From Aureispira sp. CCB-E (lineage in GTDB: Bacteria > Bacteroidota > Bacteroidia > Chitinophagales > Saprospiraceae), in assembly GCF_031326345.1 (NCBI RefSeq), contig NZ_CP133671.1, positions 7,227,501 through 7,291,500 on the forward strand: a stretch of DNA of 64,000 nt. The letters run 5' to 3'. The position numbers were made by a program, and so were the translations under genes. Position 1 is the first letter of the stretch, and each line of letters starts with the position of its first letter. This document shows, piece after piece, positions 9,289 to 18,926 of the stretch. The notes under the pieces are model-generated. The model did no database searches and was not told the origin of the DNA. It saw only the letters and a program-made list of their open reading frames with translations.

Positions 9289-9312
9289 TGTCGCTTTCAA
9301 AGGAAAGGTATT

Positions 9313-9385
9313 GGCTTCTTAGCTCAGTTGGTAGAGCATCGGACTGAAAATCCGTGTGTCGGCAGTTCGAGTCTGCCAGAGGCCA
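9313..9385 (+). tRNA. tRNA-Phe (GAA)
   Basis: A full cloverleaf: acceptor arms GGCTTCT and AGAGGCC, D arm AGCTCAGTTGGTAGAGC, anticodon loop CTGAAAA with anticodon GAA, a 5-nt variable loop GTGTC, and T arm GGCAGTTCGAGTCTGCC. The 3' CCA is not encoded. It has its own promoter upstream and a perfect terminator 2 nt downstream, so it is a single-gene unit. Confidence 0.97.
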
Positions 9386-9387
9386 CA

Positions 9388-9421
9388 AAGCATCTTGAAT
9401 TCGTTCAGGATGCTTTTTTTT
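9388..9421 (+). terminator. Terminator of tRNA-Phe
   Basis: A 12-bp stem capped by a TTCG tetraloop (left arm 9388-9399, right arm 9404-9415, one G-T pair), followed by a run of seven or more T. Confidence 0.93.
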
Positions 9422-9580
9422 ATGTATACTCATGACCTATTTCGATTCGATTCTATCTATACACTTCTTCTCATTTAATACTATTAATTTGTACATTAGA
9501 ACTTGTTATATGAGCTAATCTATAAGACAATCACTCCTTAAAAATCTCCTATTAAGTGTCTAACAATTAAAACATTTGGT

Positions 9581-12007
9581 ATGAATTACGATGAATATGT
9601 TAAAATTAATCCCAATGAAATTTCCATTTATGACTTCAAAGGTAAATTAACGGAACTTCCCGAATATATTTTTGAAAATATTTCAGCTGTTGATATTTTG
9701 AATATTGATGCCAAAAATATAGCGTCTTTTCCACATAGTCTAAATAAACTAACTGTTCGACAAAGCATTCAATTTACGAATAATAAGATAAACCAGCTCC
9801 CTGATGTCATTTTACTCAATGCCCATCATCTCAAAAACTTGCACTTAAATGCGTATAAAGTAGACCTTTCAGAAGTGCTTTACCAATTTAAGCAACTTCA
9901 GGGCTTAAAATTAGACACCTTCAAGGGCAAACAACTCCCTCAAGCAATAAGTGAGTTAAGACAATTAAAATATCTTCAGTTACATTCAAAAATTGGAAAA
10001 AAAATTGCTCATCTTGATTTAGTTAAATTAATAGCTGAGTCAAAATCTCTTAAAGAAGTTTATTTCAATTTTGAACTCGATTTTAAGCAGATTGGCGATT
10101 CAATTATTTCCTTAGATAATCTGTCCAAAATCAGACTACAAGCATATCATAAAAATACTGATTTCTTATCCATAGGCTTATTAAAAAAAGCCTCTTTCTC
10201 TCTTTGGTGGAATAGCAAGCCTTTAAATAAGCAATTTCAACACTTAGTGAATCCACATAATTTTAGTTCCCTTCAACGCAAAATTTTATTTGCAGTTTAC
10301 TCTAACCAATTAAATTTAGTAAATCAACTTGTTGAGAATCCCTTTAAAGCATTCCTAAAAAATGAAACTCCTTTTCAAACAATATACCTTTCTCACCAAC
10401 TATCTCCTTCCTTAAAGAAAAGGACAAAAAAACTTTTACAAAGTGTATCTTTTACAACAAAAGAAGGCTTTATGAAGGACGATATAGTTTTGTTTAACCC
10501 AAAAACATCTATAGAATTTGCCATCCAAGCACTTTTATTAACCCAACAGATAGCTACAGAAGATCAACTAAAAGAGGTTTTAATAGAAATAGAATCTCCA
10601 TGGTTACGTCAAAAGGAAAATGAAGACTCTACTCTTCAAGTTCAAAAATTAATTCTTAGTAATCAAACCGAAAATATTTTATTAGCATTAGAAATTATTG
10701 ACGGAGGTGGTGCAACCGAAAAAATGTTAACAATGTTAGCTGTTTTAATGATGGCACACCCCAATAAAAATATTGCCAAAAAAGCAGAGAAATTATTCAA
10801 AAAATTGGGTTCTAGTACAACTTATAATTATATCAAAAACACCAAAATTTCTCTTAGGCGTTCTGGTAGTACTCTAAATAAAATTGACCGCCTATTTTAT
10901 CATGAAGTAGAACTAGATGAAATGACGTTTAGAATTTTACATGCTTTAATTGCTGGCGAGAATACAACTATTAAAGATATTTACAGAGGAACATTTTCTT
11001 TAAATGGTGAATACAACACATCTCTCCCTCTCCTAATCAAAGAATGCCATCAATTTACTCGTATTAACCTGCAAAAAACAACTGGCATTTTAATCAATCC
11101 TTCTTTAAAAACATTGAGTCATTTAGAACACTTAAATCAATTGGATATGGCTGGTTGTAAATATGAGATTGGAAAAGAGTTGTCTCTATTGACCAAACTA
11201 GAACGCCTCAATCTTTCCTCTAACCAACTTATTGACCCTACTTGCCTACAAGCATTACACCACCTAAAGTGGCTCAATTTAGAAGGTTGTTCGATTACAG
11301 ACTGGAGTTTCGTAGAACATTTGCCACATTTAAAGTACCTCAATATAGGGCGAAATAGATTGCAAGAAATTCCTAAATCAATCTTAAACCATCAAGGTCT
11401 ACAAGAATTGATAATCAAGCAAAATAAAATCAAGGTAATCCCTGATATACTCGCACAAAGTAGCCTTCAAAAGATTGACTTATCCAACAATCACATTGAA
11501 ATTATCAACTATAATATTTTCCATGCAAAAGGGTTAAGAGAATTATCCCTTCGATCTAATAAAATTAAAAATTTTGAGGCGAAAAAAATTCCTTCAAGTA
11601 ATGTTTTAAGAAGCCTCAATCTTGCTAGTAATGCCCTCTCTACATTTGAATTATTGCCATTAACATTCCCTAATCTTATGGAACTAGACTTATCAAAGAA
11701 TAAGTTAAACTCTTTAGATGACAGTATTTTTAAAACAACCAATCTTTCAAATCTAGCAGCTTCACACAATCAAATTACACAGCTTCCAATTTCGATCTCC
11801 AAACATTCTTTTACCCATTTATCCCTACAAAATAATTCTATTACAGAACTACCTGCTTTTGTTGACACATTATCTGTACAATACTTTGACTTGCGAAACA
11901 ATAACATTAGTGTCTTACACCCTTCTATTACCAATAGAAAAGACAATTATTCCAAATTATATTGGAAACTAAAAGGCAACCCTATTTCTCATATTCCCTA
12001 TCTATAA
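9581..12007 (+). CDS. Large leucine-rich-repeat protein
   Basis: 808 residues with no signal peptide. Leucine-rich repeats occur in two blocks: an N-terminal one (about 15-170; LTELPEYIFENISAVDILNI, LPQAISELRQLKYLQL) and a long C-terminal one (about 480-800) with classical 21-24-residue LxxLxLxxN units (LERLNLSSNQLIDPTCL, LKYLNIGRNRLQEIPKSIL, LRELSLRSNKIKNF, LSNLAASHNQITQLPISI). The middle (about 190-470) is helical and charged and resembles no repeat. The repeats are of the bacterial IPxxL/plant-like kind and suggest protein binding, probably in the cytoplasm. It stands alone between the tRNA and convergent mfd. A shorter LRR protein is at 41029-41733. The function is unknown. Confidence 0.85.
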   Translation: MNYDEYVKINPNEISIYDFKGKLTELPEYIFENISAVDILNIDAKNIASFPHSLNKLTVRQSIQFTNNKINQLPDVILLNAHHLKNLHLNAYKVDLSEVLYQFKQLQGLKLDTFKGKQLPQAISELRQLKYLQLHSKIGKKIAHLDLVKLIAESKSLKEVYFNFELDFKQIGDSIISLDNLSKIRLQAYHKNTDFLSIGLLKKASFSLWWNSKPLNKQFQHLVNPHNFSSLQRKILFAVYSNQLNLVNQLVENPFKAFLKNETPFQTIYLSHQLSPSLKKRTKKLLQSVSFTTKEGFMKDDIVLFNPKTSIEFAIQALLLTQQIATEDQLKEVLIEIESPWLRQKENEDSTLQVQKLILSNQTENILLALEIIDGGGATEKMLTMLAVLMMAHPNKNIAKKAEKLFKKLGSSTTYNYIKNTKISLRRSGSTLNKIDRLFYHEVELDEMTFRILHALIAGENTTIKDIYRGTFSLNGEYNTSLPLLIKECHQFTRINLQKTTGILINPSLKTLSHLEHLNQLDMAGCKYEIGKELSLLTKLERLNLSSNQLIDPTCLQALHHLKWLNLEGCSITDWSFVEHLPHLKYLNIGRNRLQEIPKSILNHQGLQELIIKQNKIKVIPDILAQSSLQKIDLSNNHIEIINYNIFHAKGLRELSLRSNKIKNFEAKKIPSSNVLRSLNLASNALSTFELLPLTFPNLMELDLSKNKLNSLDDSIFKTTNLSNLAASHNQITQLPISISKHSFTHLSLQNNSITELPAFVDTLSVQYFDLRNNNISVLHPSITNRKDNYSKLYWKLKGNPISHIPYL

Positions 12008-12036
12008 CTCTATTATTCCGAACATATCGACATCCA

Positions 12037-15000
12037 TCACTCCACCTTCTTCAATTCAACCACCTCTAGTACCTCTTTCTCCAAACGCTCCAAAATTTGG
12101 TAGGTTTCTTGAAAATTTTTGACATTCTCACAAACCAACATTAAATAACGCGTGGATTGTTTCAAAAAGAAGCGATGATCGCTCTTTTTTTGAATGTAAG
12201 CTAGTAAAGTTCCAAAGAAATCGCTATCAAAGAAGCTTGACTGTTGATCACTCAAAAAATAGCAACGTAGCTTGCGATTTTTAAGCATAATTCGTTCAAA
12301 TCCTAGCCCCTTAGCTTTCCAACGAATGCGAATAGCTTCAAAGAGATTGTTGACAGCTTTTGGTATTTGCCCAAACCGATCTTCCAACATAGCTTTAAAC
12401 TTAGCAATACCAGCTTCATTTTCTATTTTATTCAGCTCTTGATACAAACTCAATCGCTCTTGAATACTGACAACATACTCATCTGGAATCATTAAATCCA
12501 AATCAGATTCAATATTGACATCTTGTACAAACTCCCGTTTTTGCTCTAACTCTTCTTTGAACAAATCCTTGTAATCTGTCTGCTTTAACTCTTGGATCGC
12601 TTCATTTAGAATTTTTTGATACGTCTCATATCCCATATTCATAACAAAACCACTTTGCTCTCCTCCCAACATATTTCCTGCACCCCGAATATCCAAGTCT
12701 CTCATCGCAATATTAAAACCGCTTCCCAGCTCCGAAAATTGCTCTACTACTTGCAGTCGTTTTCTTGCATCAGAAGTCAATGTAGAAAGTGGTGGTGCTA
12801 AAAGATAGCAATAGGCTTTTTTGTTAGAACGCCCAACCCGACCACGCAATTGATGCAAATCACTTAACCCAAAATGATGGGCATTATTAATAATAATGGT
12901 ATTAGCATTCGAAATATCCAATCCTGTTTCAATAATATTGGTACACACCAACACCTCATAATACCCTTTGATAAAATCCATCAGGGTTTGTTCCAAAGCT
13001 GTCGCATCCATTTTGCCATGTGCCATTGCAATATCTGTATTCGGACACAATTGCTTTATCATAGAGGCCATATCCGCCAAACTTTGTACTCTATTATGAA
13101 CAAAGAATACTTGACCACCTCGATTGACCTCATTCTCAATAGCTTCCTTTATCATATCGCCACTAAACACTCGAACTTCTGTTTCGATAGGTTGACGATT
13201 AGGTGGAGGCGTATTGATAACCGACAAATCTCTAGCTGCCATCAAAGAAAACTGCAATGTTCTTGGAATAGGTGTTGCTGTTAAGGTTAATGTATCTACA
13301 TTAACACGCATGTTTCTCAGTTTCTCTTTTGCCCCTACACCAAACTTTTGCTCCTCATCTACAATCAACAAGCCCAAGTCTTTAAACTTGACTTTTTTGT
13401 TTAAGATGGCATGCGTACCAATTAACAAATCAATATCACCAGCTTCCAAGGCTTTATAAATAGCCGTTTTCTCTTTAGAGGTTCTAAAACGATTGATATA
13501 TTCTACCTTTACATCAAACTTTCGGAGGCGTTCTCGAAATGTTTGTGCATGCTGCAAAGCCAATATAGTTGTTGGAACTAAAACGGCAACCTGTTTGCCA
13601 GCAACAACAGCTTTAAAAGCAGCACGAACGGCAATTTCTGTTTTACCAAATCCAACATCACCACAGATTAAGCGATCCATTGGATAAGGTTTCATCATAT
13701 CCTCTTTAACTTCCTGTGTTGCTTTGGCTTGATCAGGGGTATCTTCATAAATAAAAGAAGCCTCTAGTTCATTTTGCAAATAGCTATCGGCAGGAAACTC
13801 AATTCCTTGCGTAGACTTTCGTTTGGCATACAATTTAATCAAATCAAAAGCCAATTCTTTGATCTTCTTCTTGGTCTTGCGCTTCGTATTTGCCCAAGCA
13901 TTGGAACCCAATTTATGAATACTAGGAGAAGTCCCTTCTTTTCCTGTAAATTTAGAGATTTTGTGTAGGGATTGAATACCAACATATAGAATGTCATTAT
14001 CCTTATAAACCAACTTAACTGCCTCTTGTTCTTTTCCTTGCAATTCAATTTTTTCTAATCCACCATAACGCCCTACACCATGGTCAATATGCGTCACATA
14101 ATCCCCAGGTTTTAACTCACTAAGTGCTTTTATTTTTAAGGCTGTATTTTTGTCGAACCCTTGACGCAAACGAGAACGATGGTAGCGTTCAAATATTTGA
14201 TGATCGGTATAAGCAGCAACTTTTAAGTGATGATCAACAAAACCTTGGTGGATGGCATTGGGAACTGCATGCCAATTGATCTGCACCTCCATATCTTCAA
14301 AAATACTATAGAAACGCTCAATTTGCTTGCTGTTCTCTGCAAAAATATAGTTGGTAATGCCTTTCTCTGTATTTTCTGTTAGATTCTGGATGAGCACCTT
14401 AAAGTTTTTATTAAAACTTGGCTGTGGTGCTGTTTTGTAATTAATAACTGTTGTTGGCTCCAAAAGCGTCTCGTTGCTCAACTCTAAGACAGAATACTGC
14501 TGCAATGCTCCAACAACTTCTCGTGGGTACAAAAATGCGGCACCTTTGAGCAACAATGCTTCTTCTTCTCGAGATTTAGTCACGACTTCATCCTCTGTTA
14601 AATTAAATTCTGACGATTTTTCAAAACAGATTTGCAACTTATCCAATAACATTTGCCCGTTGGCTACCCAAACAGCCGTTTCTGAGGGAAGCACTTCCAA
14701 TAAAGAAACTTTTTGCTGGGCTTCAAACTCTGTATTCACATTGGGCACAATCGTTACAAAGGCAATCTTGCGCGTAGATAATTGAGAGGTTGGATCAAAC
14801 GTTCGAATACTCTCGACCTCTACATCAAACAACTCTACTCGATACGGATGCTCATTGCCATAAGAATAAATATCAATAATCCCTCCACGCACAGAAAACT
14901 GCCCCGGTTCATACACAAAATCAACTCTTGAAAAGCCATATTCAACCAGTATTTCGACTAAGAAAGGCACATCCAATTCTGTTCCTACTTTAATTTCAAT

Positions 15001-15435
15001 AGCTGCATCCTTTAAATTAGAAGGAGCTACTACTTTTTCAAATAAAGCTTCAGGATAAGTAACCACAACGGCAGGCGCATTAGGATGCTCAACCAACTTA
15101 CTTACTGTTTCTGTTCGTTGCAAAACATTGGTTCGATCTAGTTTATCGAATCCCATTGGACGGCGATAAGAGTCTGGGAAAAAAAGTGCTTCTCTTTTTT
15201 TAGGCAACAAAGAAGTAATGTCATTCTGCCAATACGCTGCTTCTTCTTTGTCTGAGGCAATAACTAAAAAAGGCTTTTGACTCATTTGATTAATCGCAGA
15301 TATTACAAAGGCAGGTTGCGCCCCTACCAATCCTTTTAGTTGTAAAGTTGGACGTTTTGTTTGATTCAGTGCAGTGGCTATTTGGGTACTGCGAGAATCC
15401 GTTGTATATTGCTTAAAAAGTTGCTCTAAATTCAT
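12037..15435 (-). CDS. mfd: Transcription-repair coupling factor
   Basis: A 1132-residue Mfd, the ATP-driven translocase that removes stalled RNA polymerase and recruits UvrA to lesions. The UvrB-homology region is N-terminal (about 1-330), with the SYGNEHPYRVELFDVEVESI motif. The RNA-polymerase-interacting CarD-like domain is near 440-520 (PGDYVTHIDHGVGRYGGLE). The helicase core follows, with Walker A GDVGFGKTEIA, the DEEQ box (VDEEQKFGV), TATPIPRTLQ, and motif VI region QLRGRVGRSNKKAYCYLL. The C-terminal TRCF domain (DLMIPDEYV...LEDRFGQIP) ends near residue 1110. Length and domain order are normal. It is convergent with the LRR gene, with 29 nt between stops. A TATCTTTG at 15465-15472 on the same strand is a likely -7 box. 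Confidence 0.98.
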   Translation of the reverse strand: MNLEQLFKQYTTDSRSTQIATALNQTKRPTLQLKGLVGAQPAFVISAINQMSQKPFLVIASDKEEAAYWQNDITSLLPKKREALFFPDSYRRPMGFDKLDRTNVLQRTETVSKLVEHPNAPAVVVTYPEALFEKVVAPSNLKDAAIEIKVGTELDVPFLVEILVEYGFSRVDFVYEPGQFSVRGGIIDIYSYGNEHPYRVELFDVEVESIRTFDPTSQLSTRKIAFVTIVPNVNTEFEAQQKVSLLEVLPSETAVWVANGQMLLDKLQICFEKSSEFNLTEDEVVTKSREEEALLLKGAAFLYPREVVGALQQYSVLELSNETLLEPTTVINYKTAPQPSFNKNFKVLIQNLTENTEKGITNYIFAENSKQIERFYSIFEDMEVQINWHAVPNAIHQGFVDHHLKVAAYTDHQIFERYHRSRLRQGFDKNTALKIKALSELKPGDYVTHIDHGVGRYGGLEKIELQGKEQEAVKLVYKDNDILYVGIQSLHKISKFTGKEGTSPSIHKLGSNAWANTKRKTKKKIKELAFDLIKLYAKRKSTQGIEFPADSYLQNELEASFIYEDTPDQAKATQEVKEDMMKPYPMDRLICGDVGFGKTEIAVRAAFKAVVAGKQVAVLVPTTILALQHAQTFRERLRKFDVKVEYINRFRTSKEKTAIYKALEAGDIDLLIGTHAILNKKVKFKDLGLLIVDEEQKFGVGAKEKLRNMRVNVDTLTLTATPIPRTLQFSLMAARDLSVINTPPPNRQPIETEVRVFSGDMIKEAIENEVNRGGQVFFVHNRVQSLADMASMIKQLCPNTDIAMAHGKMDATALEQTLMDFIKGYYEVLVCTNIIETGLDISNANTIIINNAHHFGLSDLHQLRGRVGRSNKKAYCYLLAPPLSTLTSDARKRLQVVEQFSELGSGFNIAMRDLDIRGAGNMLGGEQSGFVMNMGYETYQKILNEAIQELKQTDYKDLFKEELEQKREFVQDVNIESDLDLMIPDEYVVSIQERLSLYQELNKIENEAGIAKFKAMLEDRFGQIPKAVNNLFEAIRIRWKAKGLGFERIMLKNRKLRCYFLSDQQSSFFDSDFFGTLLAYIQKKSDHRFFLKQSTRYLMLVCENVKNFQETYQILERLEKEVLEVVELKKVE

Positions 15436-15771
15436 ACTGGCTTATTATTTCTGGATAAGAATTGCAAAGATAACAATTCTATCTTTAACATGTTCTAGGC
15501 AAGAAGTTAAGCTACCAAAAAAACAATGCTTGTTCTACTTTTATGCTTGTTCTATTCTAAAATTATTAATTTTAAATGGTCAACCTTGCTCGTTATTTTG
15601 TATTTTTAATACTTGAATTTCCTAGGGTTAGAATTATAAACGTTGTTCGATTTTCTACACAAAAAAAACCTCCAATCAAAAAGCAATATTAGTTTAAATT
15701 AAATTTTATGTGTCTTTGGACTTTTTTCTAAAGTTCCAACTATCTATTTTTATTTTAATACACTACTTGAC
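15436..15771. other. Intergenic region between mfd and 15772
   Basis: 336 nt, strongly AT-rich, between divergent genes. Apart from the possible mfd -7 box at 15465-15472, I see no gene, hairpin or repeat. Confidence 0.4.
15465..15472 (-). promoter_or_regulatory. Possible -7 box for mfd
   Basis: TATCTTTG on the minus strand, 30 nt before the mfd start, fits TANNTTTG. No TTTG lies at the expected distance (the nearest TTG is about 27 nt further out), so this is tentative. Confidence 0.4.
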
Positions 15772-16230
15772 ATGAGTCCCTTTATCAAAATATTCAATTA
15801 TTTAAAAACTAAGTTTAAAATTTTGTTACTCAGTACTATTCTTGTCCTTAGTTTTATAATTGTACAACATGTTGGGCAGTACACTTCTTTTGGGGTCAAA
15901 TATGGAATAGCCTTTATTGTTGCTCTGCCTTTGATTTTAGCTTGGTTTGCTATAGAACGAAAGTTTGAACAACAAATAGATTCTGATCATCAACGTTCAC
16001 TAGTTTGGATTTTCTTATTTCTCTTCATCATTCCAATAGGAACCTATCACATCCTTCTCTCCGAATGGAATTATCAATATTATACTCCTATGTGTGACTG
16101 TGACGAAAACGATAGTCAATCGGATAGAGTTGGAGCTATTTGTAACGATGGTTTTAAGAGTCATGCAACAGGAAGAGGTACTTGTTCAGAACATGATGGT
16201 GTTCAAAAGTGGCAGTGCCAATGCGATTAA
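15772..16230 (+). CDS. Membrane protein with a C-terminal DUF3761-like Cys domain
   Basis: 152 residues. Three membrane helices lie near 17-36 (ILLLSTILVLSFIIVQHVG), 43-61 (YGIAFIVALPLILAWFAIE) and 78-97 (LVWIFLFLFIIPIGTYHILL). The tail (about 108-152) is Cys-rich: CDCDENDSQSDRVGAICNDG, then TGRGTCSEHDGVQKWQCQC. The block A-x-C-x-DG...GTCS-x-H-x-GV-x-x-W is the signature of DUF3761, a small domain usually found on secreted bacterial proteins. With an odd number of helices before it, the domain could face the periplasm, where the Cys pairs would be oxidised (inference). There is no clear operon partner. Role unknown. Confidence 0.7.
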   Translation: MSPFIKIFNYLKTKFKILLLSTILVLSFIIVQHVGQYTSFGVKYGIAFIVALPLILAWFAIERKFEQQIDSDHQRSLVWIFLFLFIIPIGTYHILLSEWNYQYYTPMCDCDENDSQSDRVGAICNDGFKSHATGRGTCSEHDGVQKWQCQCD

Positions 16231-16818
16231 CTAATTGAATTTCTATATCATTAAAGGCACTATATACGATTGTCCGTACATCCTATCATGAGCGATCACT
16301 TAACTAGTAAGTTTTTGCCCCTCCTTTCACATACATCCCAAAAGTATTAACGAAGTTTACTATCTCAAAAACACAGTAGCCACAAAGGATAACAAAATTT
16401 AAATCTACCACACTTATACTCAACAAAATACAGCTCTTTCAGGACTTAATATTTAGTATAAAAACAATATTTTTTTAAATAAGTAACAAGGGCTTCTATA
16501 TTTTTTTTTACTATATTGCTCTTTTACAGTTGTTTTTTGTCCTGATTCTACGAAGTATTGACATCTATATTTCAGCAAAAATAGCTTAACAAATAGCTCT
16601 TTTTGAGACGTTGCCTATCGACATATAATTATAGTTCATTGAAACCACGCAGTAGCAACGCAGCTAACTAAAAGCAAAGCTTCAATTATCAAGCTAATAT
16701 AAATATATATATTTTTTATCTTTTTAATAAAAAATCAGCAAACTAGTAACATAAAATACTCCCATTAATATTATAACAAACCAAACACCCTTTTTTTAAC
16801 CTCAAAAAGTATATACCA
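16231..16818. other. Intergenic region with dispersed repeat copy A
   Basis: 588 nt without a convincing gene. It contains repeat copy A (16643-16670) followed by AT-rich DNA with TATCTTTTTAATAAAAAATC (near 16715), similar to the stretch after the core in copy C (58460). The rest shows nothing identifiable. Confidence 0.5.
16643..16670 (-). repeat. Dispersed intergenic repeat, copy A
   Basis: Read on the minus strand it contains GCTGCGTTGCTACTGCGTGG, two changes from the shared core GCTGCGCTGCTACTACGTGG seen at 46544-46568 and 58331-58355. The flanks GGTTTCAAtG match copy B as well. Confidence 0.7.
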
Positions 16819-17517
16819 ATGTCCACTATTTTAGAAACGGCCGTTCTTTCCCTACAAACTTGGAACGAAGTTCGTAACGATGGTGCCGCCACTCGAAATT
16901 ACTTTAATCAAGGAGCTTACTTTCAAATATCTAGAGATAATTTTAATCAATGGAATTTAAACGCACCTAGTAGCTTACATGCTTACATGGGACTAACTCA
17001 AGCAATTGGGCAAACCAATTTTTCGCTTGCATTATATTGTGTGGATAATATCACCGATTCAAAGCCTGTTCCCAATCATCTAGTTGAATTCAACACTAAT
17101 ATTAAACAAAGCATTTACCAACGATCGGTCCTTCCCAATGCTCATTTTATATTTGAGAAAGATCCTCCTGACCCTGTAAAGCCACAGATAGATACTTTAA
17201 CAGCGTTAAAAGATTCCAAAAAATGGATTCTACACAAAGACCATTGGTTGCTTCGACAGAAAGATTTTGTTCAAGTTTTTATTATTCCCTTTGAAAACTT
17301 AAGTCACCTCTTTGCAAATGAAAATGTTACCAACATTGTTCTTTTACCGGCATTGAATGAAGTTGGTGAGAATGATTTTGAGCTCCATCTAATACTTTGG
17401 GGACATACTTTAGAAGGTATGTTAGCCAACTATCCTGTTGATGGGGTTCGTGCCAATCCCCCTTATGATACTCCCTCAAATTTCCAGCTACTTGATTATG
17501 CCTTAAGTTCTAAGTAG
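16819..17517 (+). CDS. Protein of unknown function, first of a tandem pair
   Basis: 232 residues, no signal peptide, no membrane helix. It is homologous over its full length to the next gene (17582-18259). Shared blocks are WNEVR, YFNQGAYFQ, HAYMGL/HAYLGL, SL-x-x-x-VD-x-ITD, HKD-x-W, QVF-IPF, LILWG and SNFQL. The regular mix of strands and short helices suggests one compact globular domain of about 220 residues. I do not recognise the family and see no catalytic triad or metal motif. It lies ahead of a membrane protein, a kinase and a regulator on the same strand, with about 65 nt to its paralogue, so the set may be one transcription unit. Confidence 0.75.
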   Translation: MSTILETAVLSLQTWNEVRNDGAATRNYFNQGAYFQISRDNFNQWNLNAPSSLHAYMGLTQAIGQTNFSLALYCVDNITDSKPVPNHLVEFNTNIKQSIYQRSVLPNAHFIFEKDPPDPVKPQIDTLTALKDSKKWILHKDHWLLRQKDFVQVFIIPFENLSHLFANENVTNIVLLPALNEVGENDFELHLILWGHTLEGMLANYPVDGVRANPPYDTPSNFQLLDYALSSK

Positions 17518-17581
17518 TTTTTATCACTAGAGGAATAACTGCATTATTTAAACATCACATTTACACCCAAAACAATACATT

Positions 17582-18259
17582 ATGAGCTCAATAATATCCA
17601 AGGCAAGTCAAGCTATTCGAATTTGGAATGAAGTCAGAAAAACCCCTACTGCCGTTATTAATTATTTCAACCAAGGAGCTTATTTTCAACTTTTTAAAGA
17701 AGATTATACAACTTGGAAATCACGTAAACCCAGTTATATACACGCTTATTTGGGATTGGTGCAACCTCCTACAAAAGCCCACTTTTCTTTAAGTATGTTT
17801 TCTGTGGACAGCATTACCGACAAAACTCCTGTCGAAACAAACTGGGAAGCCTTTGAAACCAACCTGAAACACAATCCTTATCGAGCTGCGATCATTCCAG
17901 ACCCAAGTATGAATTTAATAGATAGTTCTCCTATCATCACCCCTCTTGAAGGGTTAACCCGTTCAATTCAATGGGCTTTGCACAAAGATTTATGGATTGA
18001 GAAACAAAACGACTTAGTCCAAGTGTTTGAAATTCCCTTTAGTGATCTATCCGTATTATTTGAAGAAGAATTCGCAGATTATATCATTCTTTCTCCTGCT
18101 CTAAAAGAACAAGAAACACCCAATGCATTTGCAATTGATCTAATCCTTTGGGGTTATAATTCTAATGGAGTTACCTGGAATCGATCAATGGATTTTCTCA
18201 GACCTGCTCCTCCTTTTTCCTTTCCATCCAATTTTCAACTTATAAAGTATGCTTTATGA
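17582..18259 (+). CDS. Protein of unknown function, second of a tandem pair
   Basis: 225 residues, a diverged copy of the preceding gene with the same block order (WNEVRKTP, YFNQGAYFQLF, HAYLGLVQ, SVDSITDKTPV, ALHKDLWIEKQND, QVFEIPF, DLILWGYNSNG, SNFQLIKYAL). It keeps the length and all conserved aromatic positions, so both copies are probably functional. Its last codons overlap the start of the membrane protein at 18249, which points to translational coupling with the signalling genes downstream. The role is unknown; a ligand-binding or effector role tied to the signalling genes is only a guess from context. Confidence 0.75.
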   Translation: MSSIISKASQAIRIWNEVRKTPTAVINYFNQGAYFQLFKEDYTTWKSRKPSYIHAYLGLVQPPTKAHFSLSMFSVDSITDKTPVETNWEAFETNLKHNPYRAAIIPDPSMNLIDSSPIITPLEGLTRSIQWALHKDLWIEKQNDLVQVFEIPFSDLSVLFEEEFADYIILSPALKEQETPNAFAIDLILWGYNSNGVTWNRSMDFLRPAPPFSFPSNFQLIKYAL

Positions 18260-18926
18260 TAATATGCTCCATTTTTTCAACGCTTTATTAACCGTAACAG
18301 AACTTTCGATGTTCATTGCTGGGGTTACCGTTTGTTATTATCTCAAGCAACTATCTCACTTATACAAATTAATAGGGAGTTATATTGGCTTAAGTATTTT
18401 AGTCGAACTACTAACGACCTATTTTATGAGTAGTACAGGCTATAATTTATTTTTATTGCCAGTTTATAGCTTTGCCGAATTAGCCATATTCTCAACGATA
18501 TACCTCTGTTTCTTTTTCGAAGAAGAAAAGAGCACTTTAAGAAATTTGTTATTATTGGCACATGGGCTCATTATTTTAGATATTCTGTTCTTGTGCGACC
18601 TATTTAATGCAGAAACATTTTATGCTTTTAGTAAAGTTGTTGCAGACATTGCCATTATACTACTTTGCTTAAGATATTATTGGACTATATTAAAGGAAAA
18701 AACACCTATTGATAAAGAACGATTGTTGCTCAATTCTATGTTTATTGGATATTTTTCTATCAATAGCATTATATTTTTATCAATTAATTTTTTAGTCAAT
18801 GAATCCTTGTATTTAGTCACCCCTTTTTGGATGCTGAATGCATTAAGTGCACTATTACTTTATTCATTTTTGACCTATATGATATGGCAGCATGGCAAAA
18901 CCCAGAAAACTTCGCCCTATGGTTGA
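18249..18926 (+). CDS. Multi-pass membrane protein, possible sensor partner
   Basis: 225 residues with about seven membrane helices spread through the whole chain (for example LLTVTELSMFIAGVTVCYYL near 12-31, LIGSYIGLSILVELLTTYF near 39-58, LLLLAHGLIILDILFLCDLF near 95-115, FWMLNALSALLLYSFLTYMI near 195-215). There is no enzyme motif. It overlaps the stop of 17582-18259 at its start and overlaps the kinase gene by about 43 nt at its end. This layout, a seven-helix protein coupled to a NarL-type kinase that has only one helix of its own, suggests it supplies the membrane sensing part (inference). A second in-frame ATG five codons in is an alternative start. Confidence 0.75.
   Translation: MLYDNMLHFFNALLTVTELSMFIAGVTVCYYLKQLSHLYKLIGSYIGLSILVELLTTYFMSSTGYNLFLLPVYSFAELAIFSTIYLCFFFEEEKSTLRNLLLLAHGLIILDILFLCDLFNAETFYAFSKVVADIAIILLCLRYYWTILKEKTPIDKERLLLNSMFIGYFSINSIIFLSINFLVNESLYLVTPFWMLNALSALLLYSFLTYMIWQHGKTQKTSPYG

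Noticed and set aside
12874-13284. Antisense reading frame opposite mfd
   Set aside because: Complement of the conserved helicase core of mfd; no start signal and no family likeness.
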